A stretch of DNA of 64,000 nucleotides, taken from the NCBI GenBank assembly GCA_030407315.1, contig JALQPE010001686.1, positions 1 to 64,000 of the forward strand, read 5' to 3'. Origin of the DNA: Asparagopsis taxiformis (lineage: Eukaryota > Rhodophyta > Florideophyceae > Bonnemaisoniales > Bonnemaisoniaceae). Of this stretch, positions 39,936 to 50,739 are shown one piece after another. Below the pieces are notes generated by a model, which saw only the letters and a program-made list of their open reading frames with translations, was not told the origin of the DNA and ran no database searches. The translations under genes were made by a program, and so were the position numbers. Each line of letters starts with the position of its first letter. Position 1 is the stretch's first letter.

Positions 39936-40346
39936 GTATTTCCTTGATGGCTATACACCGTTCCTCGTTGACCGTCTTAAGGAGGGTGTGGATATTCGCA
40001 CTGGTCAGTTCGTGTGTGGCGTGTCAATGCATGACACTGTAACAGGTTCCGTACCGCATGAACTTGATGTTTCGGCCCGTATGGCCACACGCTCTCAGAA
40101 ACGCGCCCGCGTTGCAGAGTCTAGTTCTTCAGAATGAATCGGCGATCCATCGACCCCTACGCGCATTGTCTGTGTCTCAAACCGCAGTGGGGAGGTGCAT
40201 GAATGTGAATATGCTGTTCTAACGCTTCCCCTCGGTGTTCTCAAAGACATTCAAGGAGAGGGTGTCGTGACCTTTTCTCCACCACTTTCAGAAGAAAAGA
40301 TGAAGGCTATCGAAGGCATGGGTGTGGATGTTCGCAGTGGATAACT
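39936..40346 (+). pseudogene. Flavin amine oxidase (LSD1/polyamine-oxidase type) remnant
   Basis: One frame reads DGYTPFLVDRLKEGVDIRTGQF, then a Ser/Arg-rich insertion with QKRARVAESSSSE, a TGA at 40135-40137, then RIVCVSNRSGEVHECEYAVL, TLPLGVLKDIQGEG, VVTFSPPLSEEKMKAIEGMG and a stop. The order G-Y-x-x-L...L-x-x-G-V-D-I-R...TLPLGVLK...F-x-P-P-L-x-x-x-K-x-x-A-I is the substrate/FAD region of LSD1-like histone demethylases and polyamine oxidases. The FAD-binding N terminus and the C terminus are not found, so it is a fragment with an internal stop. It may be a truncated copy of a gene elsewhere. Confidence 0.65.
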
Positions 40347-40734
40347 ACTAATTGTACAGATGGTATTTTCCGTTCGTTTATAGATGAAAACTTCGTTTGT
40401 CTCATGCGGCAGTTGCCAATACCATTCAGATGCATTATGGTTGCAAAATGTAATTCTGGGGAGTTTTTATACGGATGAATCCCCGGGAGATTGATCCGAT
40501 GGAGATGGTCGAAGTAACAAATTGCTGGTGGTGGAGGTCACATGGGTTGCGGGTGGGAGTTTCCGATTCGTAAGAAATATTGTACTGCATATAGAATGAC
40601 TGCAGAGAATCACCAATAGTTTACTGGAGTGAATATGCGCTCGAGAAAATTTCGTCATCACTTTATTTGAGCTTTCCATTATCGCAAAAGAACTACGTCA
40701 AATTCGTCAGCTACGCCATGTAGCTCAGGAAATT
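40347..40734. other. Unassigned stretch
   Basis: This may include eroded downstream amine-oxidase sequence, but no motif is clear. Nothing else is seen. Confidence 0.3.
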
Positions 40735-42293
40735 TCAGCATCCACGACCAGAGCTCACCATGTTCCAGCGATCCACCATCGTATCAAATTGTTTCTGTGC
40801 AGCAGTAATGAACTTTTCGTTACCGGTCTCTCTTGCTCGCTCCACTTTTCTAGCCGCATTCTCAAGTAAAGAGATCATCTTGTCTTCTTGTTCAGCCAAG
40901 TGAACTAAATCAATCGCATTCTTGCTGTTGCTCCCAGTCTGACTGCTTTCTAGGGTGTTCCCATTCTTCTCGGCTGACAAATTTGATCTGCATGCTTCTT
41001 GGATCCTTCTAGTCCGCACATCAGCCAACTTTCCAATTTTTTGACATGCCCAGGAAAAGCCATCTTCGTCTTCTTTAAGTTGATCTGTTTGACACCTTTT
41101 GCCTAGTAAGGTCGGTTCAGAAGAAGATTGAAAAGGCTTTTTTTTTCGACCTTCAGTCATTTGATTCATTTGCCATTCGTCAGTGCGAAACTCGTCGTAA
41201 CCATTTTCATCCTGTCCTGAAATGTCAATGGTTTTCGAAACCAGACGCATGAATGTGTCATCCTGATGCGGCGTTCCCATTCGAGCAGTGCAAAATATGA
41301 CAAAAGCCCGCTTTCCACTGGCTGCAAGCTCGCCGTTTTCAAGATGGCGAAGAAAGTTGGGAAAACGCTCAGGGTCATTTTGACCTGATTTCTGCCAATG
41401 CTGCTTCGGGGCCGTGAAAGCTGCTCGCCCATCGATGAAAGCATCTTTGAGCTTAGATGCTCGACGAAACTCTAGCGGTTGTGCAGTAGGATCCACGTTA
41501 TCTATCCTCCCCTCAAATTCCTCCCCTCCCGTGACAGTTGCATTGTTAAACCTGTCTTCTACTATCGTCCAGAAATGATCCCTCGAAACACCCTCATCCA
41601 AATGAGTCCTTTGCAGCAAATCTTCAGTCGCTTGCATCACTGCTGCGCGAGCGACCTCATCATCCCTCAAAATTAGCATCAACCGAGCGAATTCGTTGAG
41701 AGAGAAACCCTTCTTCTGTGAACTCTGTTCTGCAATATCATCTTCGCAGATTGAAGTTTTTTCTATATCATGTCTTGAATCTGGACGATTGAAGTCGGTA
41801 GATCCTCTATATTCTTTCTTTGATCTGTACCAAGCTCTTCGCATAATCGTCTGCTCGACAGCAGGAAGCTTTTTAAAATGCAATCTAATGCAGGTGCATT
41901 GAATAGAAGCTCTGGCCTACTTTCATTCTGTTTCCGGAATTCATCAATGTTTTCAAACCCCTTGTTCTGTTTACAAATGTTCTCCAAAGAACCAGACTGT
42001 GATAATATCATAGCCTTAACCATTGCACGTGCAACAAGTACATTCTTGTTCCCACCTACCTTCATATTCCAATACTTGTTAATGATCCGCAGTTCTTTGT
42101 GTGTTCGATCACATAGGAATGAATACAGCAAATCCGGGAAACTGAACTGGTTTACAGACAGATTCTTGACTTCTGTTTTTCCCAGATCCTCCGAAGGGCT
42201 TTGGATTCTTTCGATCATGTCCAAACGGTCGTCTTGTGTGAGTACATCATTGATGTCTATTTCAACCGATCTATGGAAAAGTTCGATGTTAGA
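40735..42293 (-). pseudogene. SAP-like domain protein, about 510 aa, one frame break
   Basis: The right part (42293-41880) encodes a region that fits a SAP motif: KELRIINKYWNMKVGGNKNV, a helix, a short loop with GGNK, and a second helix. Near 41880 the better match moves to the next frame (41883-40735), starting MHFKKLPAVEQTIMRR. That frame has a helical region FSLNEFARLMLILRDDEVAR, a block with WQKSGQNDPERFPNFLRH and GKRAFVIFCTARMGTPHQDD, and a C-terminal coiled coil. SAP domains bind AT-rich DNA. Upstream of 42293 a stop precedes and there is no ATG before LDMIERI, so the first exon may be elsewhere. It could be a host gene with an intron or a transposon accessory gene. I do not recognise the C-terminal family with certainty. 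Confidence 0.5.
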
Positions 42294-42306
42294 TGCGTTT
42301 CAATGA

Positions 42307-44163
42307 GTTGAACTAGCTCAGCTTCGTATTGCGTTTATTTATGTCCTCTATCTTCACAGCAATGGCGTATTGCCTCTGGAATGAACTGTGGTACAAACTG
42401 ACCTCACTGATACATTTCGCAGCATCCTATCAACAGTGCCCAACATGACCGCCGTCGCACACTCACCGTTTCCTCAAACAGCGAAATTTGCTTAATTCCA
42501 TGGTACAGACGAATGCCTCCGCATCGAATGCATGCAAATTATCAACGCTCATGTCTGGAGGATCTAATTTTGCGGACAATATCTCCCGAGTCGAAATTTC
42601 GTGGGCAGACTTTGCTGTTGTTAATATCGGAACAGGTCAAATGTAGTTGGGGACTGTAGGACATATTTGTGGATCTGTGATGCCGCAAGGGTATCCGCGA
42701 GGCTACTTTTCAGTTGTCTTCTATGAGCAAGTTCTGCTCCTATTACGACAAGTGTTGCAAGATCAGACACTTTCGACCGTTTCCGGAGTCCAGCTTTCGT
42801 GCACACCTGTGAGGACATACAGAACTTCCTTACGCGTTTCAACCAACCAGATCCCTCCATTCCGTCGGTGCACGCTCATCCACGCTCACATGGAATGCCC
42901 CTCAGACGGAAACGTCAACACTACGTTACCTACAATTTGAATTTACTAGCCACCTAGAATAGTAGCTGTTGTAGAAAGTAGAAGCTAGAAACTAGAATAA
43001 AAGGATGACTTGCTTCGGCTCCGAAGCAATCATCAGCATCAAGATTTCATCACCAACCATCATCAACCATCATTCATCATCGCGCACACCGTTCTGCGCC
43101 AATCAAAACCGAACACTTGTCATTCTAATTTCGGGAATCGTTTTTCCCATCATTCGCGGACGTGATAATTAAAATTTAAGCATTCACTCTACCTTGCCAC
43201 CCCATCAATCTCGCCGGCGAGTCTACTAGTGGCAAAATTGGAGCTAATCGTTTATTTTTTCAATTTAAACTAGGGTGGTAAAATGTGGCCTCATATGAGG
43301 CCACTTGTCCAGTAGACCCTAGCTTGTTTCTAAAATCCTGGAATGATATGATAGATTTAAGGACCAGCAGTGAATAATCTCCTGGACCGCAGTCCTTACT
43401 GGTCTGGTCCCGAAATTTTAAACAACTTGGCAGTCCGGGCTATTTTGCTGCTATCGGTTAAGATTCTGGCCCAACCCATCATTACTAGCTCGCTGTCTCC
43501 GAGTCCTCGTCTATGGTGGACCGCGGGTCCTGTTCATTCCACCCCCTGAAGGTTTCGGTCCGGTCTAAATCCTCTCTGAAAATACTGGACCGTTTGCAGA
43601 CTTTGCACAGGCGTAACAAGAATGAGTTTCTTGTGGATGCGGTAAGTGTGGCGACTTGTCGCAGATCCCTCCTGAGACAATACTCTAGTCGGAACTGCGC
43701 CGTGGAATGACACATACACATCGTAAATTTAGGAACAACACCCCGCGTACAGTACCGTTGAGTGTAAGTATCTGCATCGCGCAGTGGGCTTCCAAGTTCG
43801 TTACGTGTGGCGGTAGAAACTAAATTACAGTCGAGTGCGACACTCATGACTTGCCATCACGCAACGCACTCTTACAGTTCGACCTGCTCAGCATCAGATG
43901 AAAAACCCCAGCCTTACTCATCTACTGCTCCATCTATATCAACCTATGTGCTAGCGTGGCTCAACCCGTCACTCCCGCCGTCACACTCATCCACCCTCAA
44001 ATCTATATCGAGACGCAAAGAACTGTTTCAAAACTGCTCCTTCCGTTTGGGACCCAAACCACTCCCCTTCTAATCACACCACATCTACTCTGCACAACGC
44101 CCGTCGCAGAACGCAACAATTCATCATCCAGCCCACTCAATACCACACCAACCATCGCACCTC
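42307..44163. other. Gene-free stretch with palindromes
   Basis: No gene is supported. It contains a hairpin GCTTCGGCTCCGAAGC near 43013-43028, an ATC-rich microsatellite-like stretch around 43029-43080, and a perfect 20-bp palindrome GTGGCCTCATATGAGGCCAC at 43285-43304. Confidence 0.45.
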
Positions 44164-45546
44164 TTAGTCCATGTCATATTTCTTCTTCCGTCTCAACCGT
44201 CTGACGACTAGCGAAAATGAGCAAACCACGACAAAAATCAAGCTCAACGCTGCGTAAACCCATTCTAGACCCGTGTCATCCTTTGGAAACACATCTTGTG
44301 AATGCACGACCTCCAAAATGGGATACCCCTCCCCGACGAGTCTCCTGCGCCCAACACGACTTTCCTGTCGTTTAATTGCGCTCTTGATCACCGGCATCAC
44401 CTGCTCGACGTCGACTATGTGCGGCCTCCCAGTCACAATGTGAAACGCTTCCATTTCATCGTCCAGCTCGTCCTCTGTCTTGACTGCTTTGTCTGCCATA
44501 TGGCACTGTACGTACTGCAGATGTAGGTTCATGAGATATGGATGCCACCCGGTCCATTTCTGTGGCATGTAGCGATTCTGAATAATGTTTGCGTCGCAAG
44601 TAGTGTAAATCTCTACGATGTCCGCCCCAGGCTTCATGAAAATCGTGCTTGCCATTGCGGCTCCATGCGGTGCAATCACGATATCCGCCCAATAGTACAA
44701 CTCGACCTGCGCTGAAAACGACACTGGCGTGGTGCGTATATATCGCACATCTAATCGAGCATCCTTCTCCAGTAGATGAACAATCTGCAGCGCATTTGTC
44801 CATTGCCGCCAATTAGTATCATTACGATCGTACACGAGCACATTGATTTGATCTCCATGCGTCACAAAGCGTTCAACCTGTAAATAATCATACACAGCAT
44901 CCCGAATAGCACGCAGCGCTTTCGCCTTGTACTCATCCGGCAATGGTACTACACCCGAGGTTATCTGCTGAAAACCAAAGCACGAACCGCGCGGGTCCGA
45001 CCCACCACAATCTGCTCCAAACCACGACAGGCCGCGGAAAACAGTGCGTATCTTTCCATAACCGCTGACGGTACTCATGGAGGGCTCACCACCGAAGAGA
45101 ACCGCCTGGCGTGCACAGCCAGCTACGGAGGCCACGGCGGGCCAGGTGCCATTTTTCGGGTAGGCGCGAAGATCGTTTGTCGGGATGCCGTAATGATGCG
45201 CCAGAAGGCCGTACACACAAGGCATCCAGAGACCGAATTCGACGCGAGGCGCATCTTCACGTTCACGACATACCGTTAGATCGAACGCCCCCTTGCCGGC
45301 AAAGATGACGCGACGGGTTCCGGCACGTGTGCAGTGGGAGAGATAATGTGATAGAGCCCAGAGGTGATCGTGGAGCGAATGGTAAGGGTTGTAGGGGAGA
45401 TATGGAAGGAAGATTGCAGTTTCTATGGCATTGTTGCAGGTGGTGTGATGGAACTGGAGGCGTGGATCAGCATGGCAAAAATCCGGTCGGCCTGTCGCGC
45501 GCGTGTGAAGCAGCAGTAGTGCGAGGAGGATACGCGTCAGGAACAT
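44164..45546 (-). CDS. Glycosyltransferase family 61-like protein (secretory pathway)
   Basis: This intact 460-aa ORF starts MFLTRILLALLLLHTRATG, a signal peptide or signal anchor. The middle matches the GT61 (DUF563) fold. The hallmark near residue 300 reads YWADIVIAPHGAAMASTIFM, then KPGADIVEIYTTCD, corresponding to the conserved HGAxxxxxxFxxPGxxxxE of the family. Preceding blocks (INVLVYDRNDTNWRQWTN) fit too. A C-terminal hydrophobic segment (LSLIFVVVCSFSLVV) is followed by RRLRRKKK, a type-I-like membrane anchor with a basic cytosolic tail, which is unusual since GT61 enzymes are normally type II. GT61 members add xylose, arabinose or GlcNAc to glycans in Golgi or ER. It is the best host gene in the window, intronless, and the sugar is unknown. 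Confidence 0.85.
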   Translation of the reverse strand: MFLTRILLALLLLHTRATGRPDFCHADPRLQFHHTTCNNAIETAIFLPYLPYNPYHSLHDHLWALSHYLSHCTRAGTRRVIFAGKGAFDLTVCREREDAPRVEFGLWMPCVYGLLAHHYGIPTNDLRAYPKNGTWPAVASVAGCARQAVLFGGEPSMSTVSGYGKIRTVFRGLSWFGADCGGSDPRGSCFGFQQITSGVVPLPDEYKAKALRAIRDAVYDYLQVERFVTHGDQINVLVYDRNDTNWRQWTNALQIVHLLEKDARLDVRYIRTTPVSFSAQVELYYWADIVIAPHGAAMASTIFMKPGADIVEIYTTCDANIIQNRYMPQKWTGWHPYLMNLHLQYVQCHMADKAVKTEDELDDEMEAFHIVTGRPHIVDVEQVMPVIKSAIKRQESRVGRRRLVGEGYPILEVVHSQDVFPKDDTGLEWVYAALSLIFVVVCSFSLVVRRLRRKKKYDMD

Positions 45547-47430
45547 GGTGGATCGATGCCATGGTGCGACAGTGGTGCAGACAGGGTTGTTGACCTATGA
45601 ATACTGTGTTGATCGATCCAGACTCTCTGACACCATTGCAAATCAATGGATGCACCCGATAAGTTGTCTGGTGTATGAAGCGAGTTTGATTGTCAGGATA
45701 ACTGTAACTAAATTACGATACGGCGGAAAATACATGAACCACGTGGTGTGTCGCACGATATTTCTGCTGGCATTCGATTTCTGGTCTCATATTGGATGGT
45801 GTTTTAAAGATGTGAAGGAATTTTGCGTCGTTGGAGATTTACAAAGTTGACAGAGTGGATGCAGACGGCTATAACGCAGTGATACCTTGTTTCCGTTGGG
45901 CGCATAAAATCGGTCACTCGTTTCTTTTCTTTCCTGATTGTTCCAATCAATACAAAGCGTGTCACAGTAACCTACCTTCCCTTGTTGGCTCGAGTATGTG
46001 CATACCGAAGGGTAGCTAGATTCCATTGTCACATTTTACTCTCGAAGAAATACTAATTTATCAAAAAGCCAAGAGTCTTCATCGTAGTTGTGAAATAAGT
46101 TTGCAATGCCCTCGAAACAGAACAGGCTTGTCGATTGGTTTGTTGTGACCAATATTTATAACTTTGTGATATATATTAAACTCCGTGATGTATCGTACAG
46201 TAGGGAGTGAGTGGGATGAATGCGAAAGGATCGAATGACATCATTCATCTTGAACAACTTCGAGGCCAAAACCTTGCGGACGCCATCGATACGCGTCGTG
46301 TAAGCTTCATCAATTTCTAACTGGATCAAGTAAAGGTCAACAGTATTCATACTCCGAATCATTCCCTAATTCCCTCCAAGCTGAGCAACCCTCCAGTATC
46401 CTGCAAAGATTTCAGTCCCCAAATTATTTCCCGACACACAGAAACACACGAATTGGTGCCACAATATCACCATGTTCCATTCTTACACCTCTCTATGCTA
46501 TCATACCATATTTAAGTCGAACCTCGAGAGCTTTCTCTCTATCCTCAGCACACGTTGTCACAAAACCTCATCGTCTTTCGTCACTCCAGACGTCCCCTCC
46601 CGGCCCGATATCCACAATTTGTGCGCTCCCAATTACACGACGCCCCTAACAGACAAATCATAGACCCAAGTTGTGCACGAGTGGTGTTGTGTCACACAGC
46701 ACCACTCGTACACGGCCACGTCAGTTCATCACCAGCTCTCATTGTGTTGTGCAATTCGTGCACCAATCGAGTTGGTGGCATCAACGCTCCATCATCGCTT
46801 CCATTTCTCCAACTCGCTTATGCGAACTTGAATTTAATTTAGTAACCCCACCATTCTCATTGCCATATTCTTCCTTTCCATATCCGCAACTGTCCCACCT
46901 AATCGGAAACATCCGCAAATCCCAAACGGTGTGCAGTCTCTTGCGTTTTAGTGCAGTAAAATTCAAGTTGATGAAGACGACGCCGATCTCACGCACATCA
47001 TCCAATCAACATATCACATTTGTGCAACCTTTACAATTTCGACCCGTGCTCCCACCCAGTGCTCTTCCAGTACACGTGTAACAATAACCGTGTCCACCAC
47101 CTCTGTCTGTTCTTGTGACGCTAGCCAGAATACCAACCAACCTCCATCTCCACGTTTATCCCCGACATCAGCATTTACCGATTTCTCCCTTCACCACGTA
47201 GCTTGTACGCGCTCGCAATGAACAGGATCGCAACAAACAGATCCATCGTGATTACATTTCCAGTCGGCTGAGGAGCAGCCAATGATTTGCAGTTCTACTT
47301 CTTCTTCTGTCCGTCACGAACGATTGCCTCGGGTCGCAGAGAAATAACGTTACGCTACATGGTCTCGCCCGATAGATTCCATTTTTCTCTGCTCTTGCTG
47401 TACCTCGATCGGTGTTCTGCATTGCATAGG
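45547..47430. other. Gene-free stretch upstream of the GT61 gene
   Basis: No gene is supported. A short segment CCTCATCGTCTTTCGTCAC at 46567 recurs at about 50163, so small dispersed repeats are present. Confidence 0.35.
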
Positions 47431-47438
47431 CGCTCAAT

Positions 47439-48340
47439 TTGACTGACTGGCGTTTCAACAGCCGAGCAAGCATTCCGCGGAACGATCCAAGCTCAACAAC
47501 CCCATTGCATACGTACGCGTATTGGTCTCTGAGACTTTTTGTTTGGCAGCGCACGGCAAATAGTTCTCTGTACGAACATTCTGCGCGAGGACAGAGTGAA
47601 CGGCTCTCGATTGATGACAACGGATTATCTGTGGCGCGATTTATGGTCACGCACCCGCACAATACCACTGATCGTAGAATGGTTATGCAACAGACTCTAG
47701 ACTCTTTGGTCATGAGCTACTCGGCCAACGTGGAAACCTCGTTACGAGCTGCGACGCATTTATTGCCAGTGTGTGAAAGCGATGCCGAAACCCCTCGAGC
47801 TCTGGATCAGTGGTTCTTCACCACGGACAAAATATGTTGAAGCTGTTGAAACGCTGGAAAAGTCCAATGAGGTTCTTGCCGAATTTCTGTTAACGTCGGA
47901 ACTCTGAGTGATCACAGGCATTCCATAAATTTATGGTCCTTCGCTCACATCCGATGCCAATGAGCTAGCACAACTGGTGCCTCGAGAAACGCGTGAATTG
48001 CTGCACAGAGTGCTGATGAGTGGGTTTCCAGGCCTTTGAACGGAAGCACAGACTGGTGTGAAAGTGGCAATTGAGTTGAGTCTGTGCGATCTCGCCTGTT
48101 CAATATGCTGACTAATCCTGGGGAAACTGCTGCGTACATTATGGTGAGCGATACTGCAACAGCAACTGCGCTCTGTACACTGCAACATCAACAGGGTGAT
48201 GTGTGTGTGATCTCAGAGCTGAGTGTGATTTCAAGAGAAGCTGTTCTAAATTGCTGGTGCTCATGCAAAGGGTCATTCTCTACAGCTGGAGCGCTGCAGG
48301 TTGTAACGAACGGACGAGCGATTCGACAAGTATTACAATA
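47439..48340 (+). pseudogene. Possible eroded coding sequence, family unknown
   Basis: Open stretches in changing frames follow one another: a 133-aa frame at 47439-47840 ending RALDQWFFTTDKIC, then from about 47830 a frame reading KYVEAVETLEKSNEVLAEFL and later ELAQLVPRETRELLHRVLMS with stops between. A third stretch at 48084-48341 reads GETAAYIMVSDTATATALC. The protein-like composition and the shifts suggest an old broken gene, but no domain was recognised and chance cannot be excluded. Confidence 0.3.
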
Positions 48341-48931
48341 GCGTGACTGCGAAACAATCGAACAGTATTTTTCATGTCTAGATGTGGGCAGCAGGGTGGG
48401 TGGTGGGAGAACATTCGTTGAAGGTGGTGGGGATATCGAGCTGAACCGCTCAACGACACGATCGAGGTTGGTTGTGAATACAGACGAGGTGAAAAGCGAT
48501 TGTGCGATCGGCGAGTCGAGGTTATCTGCAGCGCAACACCCGGCTCAGCTGTTGTTGCAAATAATGCGAACTGAATCGCACCTGAGCAAATACGGTACCT
48601 CCTACAATTTGTAGTGTTTGGGCGCAGTTTGTGGTATCACGCGGCCATGGCGGATCGGTCAGAATTTGGAAATCGCGGGTGAAACACAGTGTTATGTTTG
48701 CAATGTTTTATTTAACAGTTGTGGTTGTGAATGGAGAGGATGTGGGGATTGCATGGCAGTCGTACAGCTCTGCGGGGGTGCACGCGGGTAGGGTGAGATG
48801 GGGTTGCTTGGTAGCGTAGGCGAGAATATTACGTTTCACCGTTCTACTCTGCACCGTCATCATGGACTAAATATTATGGTGGAAGTGGAGGAGAGGGCTG
48901 GAGCCGTACGGTCTAGCGCATGGAGTCACTA

Positions 48932-48937
48932 TATAAA
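48932..48937 (+). promoter_or_regulatory. TATA box of the secreted protein gene
   Basis: A perfect TATAAA lies in CACTATATAAACACTG, 119 nt upstream of the chosen ATG at 49056. That predicts a 5' leader of roughly 90 nt and argues against the longer upstream ORF start at 48798. Confidence 0.6.
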
Positions 48938-49055
48938 CACTGATCCATCGATCGATCAACCGGCCGATTACACGCCACCCACACTTGCCCGCTCTGTCCT
49001 CCCAACGCATCGGCAATTCATCGACCCCTCATCTACACGACAGTGTATCTCGAAA

Positions 49056-49619
49056 ATGAAGGTCGTGTTCGTCACCCTGCTTCTGCTCTCGGTCATCTCA
49101 ACAATCTCGGTACAGGCGAGCAGTGTTTCTGAGCGCGGCCGAGAGATACCCGGTGCGACAAACGCCAGAAGAATTGCAAATGTACAAAATGGCCATCAAT
49201 CCCAGCAGCAGGAGCGGGAGGACTCTGGCAATGACGTTGGGGCCGGTGAGACGATTGAGGAGATGGACGACGTAGGTGGTTCATTGCCGGTCACTATTCG
49301 CAAGAAGAAAGCGTTTGGGGCCCGATTCCCAAGAACGTGCCCCTGCAAACAGGTCAAGGCCCGTCCTGGAAAGTGCTATTACTTTCTCAAGAGCAAGGGC
49401 TTCAAGTGCAAGAGTCGCACATGCGAGCCGCGGTATGTGTGCGTACCGAAGAAGGTTGCTGCCAAGCTGGCAAAGAAGTTTGGAAAGGTGTTGCTGATGT
49501 GTATCAGGCGGGTGACGAGGAAGCGAATTGTGCCGTGGATCAGGAAGGGGCGGAAGGGATTGTGCAAGTCTATTCGAACGCGCAGGAGAGTGTTCTATGT
49601 GCCGTATGTTCGCTCGTGA
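49056..49619 (+). CDS. Small secreted cationic protein with cysteines (187 aa), function unknown
   Basis: The start at 49056 gives MKVVFVTLLLLSVISTISVQASS, a good signal peptide with likely cleavage after QA. The open frame reaches back to 48798, but the TATA box at 48932 rules that out as the main start. After the signal comes a disordered Gln/Glu/Asp-rich stretch (about residues 25-75), then a very basic C-terminal domain with about nine cysteines, beginning CPCKQVKARPGKCYYF and including KCKSRTCEPRYVCVPKK. It is rich in Arg and Lys to the end. The acidic pro-region followed by a cationic cysteine domain is the plan of a processed peptide, for example antimicrobial or cell-wall-binding. I recognise no family. 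AATAAA is at 49765-49770. No neighbour suggests a role. Confidence 0.7.
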   Translation: MKVVFVTLLLLSVISTISVQASSVSERGREIPGATNARRIANVQNGHQSQQQEREDSGNDVGAGETIEEMDDVGGSLPVTIRKKKAFGARFPRTCPCKQVKARPGKCYYFLKSKGFKCKSRTCEPRYVCVPKKVAAKLAKKFGKVLLMCIRRVTRKRIVPWIRKGRKGLCKSIRTRRRVFYVPYVRS

Positions 49620-49764
49620 CGTGAGGAGCTGGACAGTGCGGGGCAATAGCAATAGTAGTTGTATGGAGAATGTGCACGAGTTGGTTATGGGGAGTGATTT
49701 GATTTGAGATTTGGGACGGTGGGTGTGCGTGCGACGTGTGCCATGTATTGCAATCTAATCTTTC

Positions 49765-49770
49765 AATAAA
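49765..49770 (+). promoter_or_regulatory. AATAAA polyadenylation signal of the secreted protein gene
   Basis: A perfect signal in TTTCAATAAATGAATG lies about 145 nt after the stop codon. Confidence 0.5.
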
Positions 49771-49783
49771 TGAATGGGCCGAC

Positions 49784-49804
49784 GAACGAACGAACGAACG
49801 AAGA
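49784..49804. repeat. (CGAA)n microsatellite
   Basis: About five CGAA tetranucleotides lie in a row just downstream of the secreted protein gene. Confidence 0.7.
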
Positions 49805-49805
49805 A

Positions 49806-50739
49806 AAGAATAGATGGATGAGGCGAAAAGGGCGAGGACGAACACGTAGATCAATACTCGGAGCAAGGGTGGAAAGCGGTCTTCAATTCATACAACAGTG
49901 AATACTGCAATAGAGAGCGAACAGCATATCTATCATGCCATTGAGGCTGCACAGCGCACCGTGCTGGAGATTGCAAACCGCCTCGCCAGATTCAGAACAC
50001 ACCGGGAGGCATTGGTCTGGACATCATGTTTTTGCTACACACGCATGCGATACAGCTCCGAAACAAACGTCCTTGCACCTCTCCTAGCAGTCATACCATA
50101 TCTGTACTGAACCACGAGCGCGCGCTCCCTCTCTCTTTGTCATCACCGCACCTTGTCACAATACCTCATCGTCTTTCGTCACGACACCACGAATGAAATA
50201 TGTGCAAATAACTGAAACTGTACAATCATAAAGCTCCACACCACTATCAACACTCCCGTTCACTGTTTTCATTTCTTCCCAGCATCACAACAACCATACT
50301 GCCTCACACCCCCGTTGCAGCCCCTATACTCCGAACCTGCACCAACGTCATCCACGATAATAAGCATGTGCTGTGCCGGTCTCCAGACCAGACCGAATGC
50401 CATTATCTCGTCATTGCGTGCTCCCTTCTTTCCCTTCTACTATACGTCAGCAGTAAGAGTTTGGTGGGTGGGTGTGATGGAACTAAACTAGAAAATTTAG
50501 TTCCATCACAACCAACCACCTACCACACGCATCCGATTCTTGCTGAACCGATAGAATGGTTTCAGAATAGTTTTAGTGTCAAGTATCTATATATCTGATA
50601 CGAGGGCAGGATCTATCGCATCGCGCAATTCTCACGCAGACACTGCCAGTTTGCTCTATGTCTAACTGTCTGCATGCCTGGCTCAGAATTTTCGAGCTAC
50701 AAGCTGACCGACCTCGGTAGAAAAAATATTCCGAGCGGA
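49806..50739. other. Gene-free stretch with a long hairpin
   Basis: No gene is supported. An inverted repeat at 50463-50520 has 12 perfect base pairs next to the loop (GATGGAACTAAA against TTTAGTTCCATC) and continues, nearly perfect, to about 24 pairs. It could be a small foldback element. Confidence 0.5.

Noticed and set aside
36400..42300. CRISPR array, riboswitch or rRNA genes
   Set aside because: No regularly spaced repeats or rRNA-like sequence were seen here or elsewhere in the window.
48798..49055. N-terminal extension of the secreted protein from an upstream ATG
   Set aside because: The TATA box at 48932 lies inside it and the ATG at 49056 starts a clear signal peptide.
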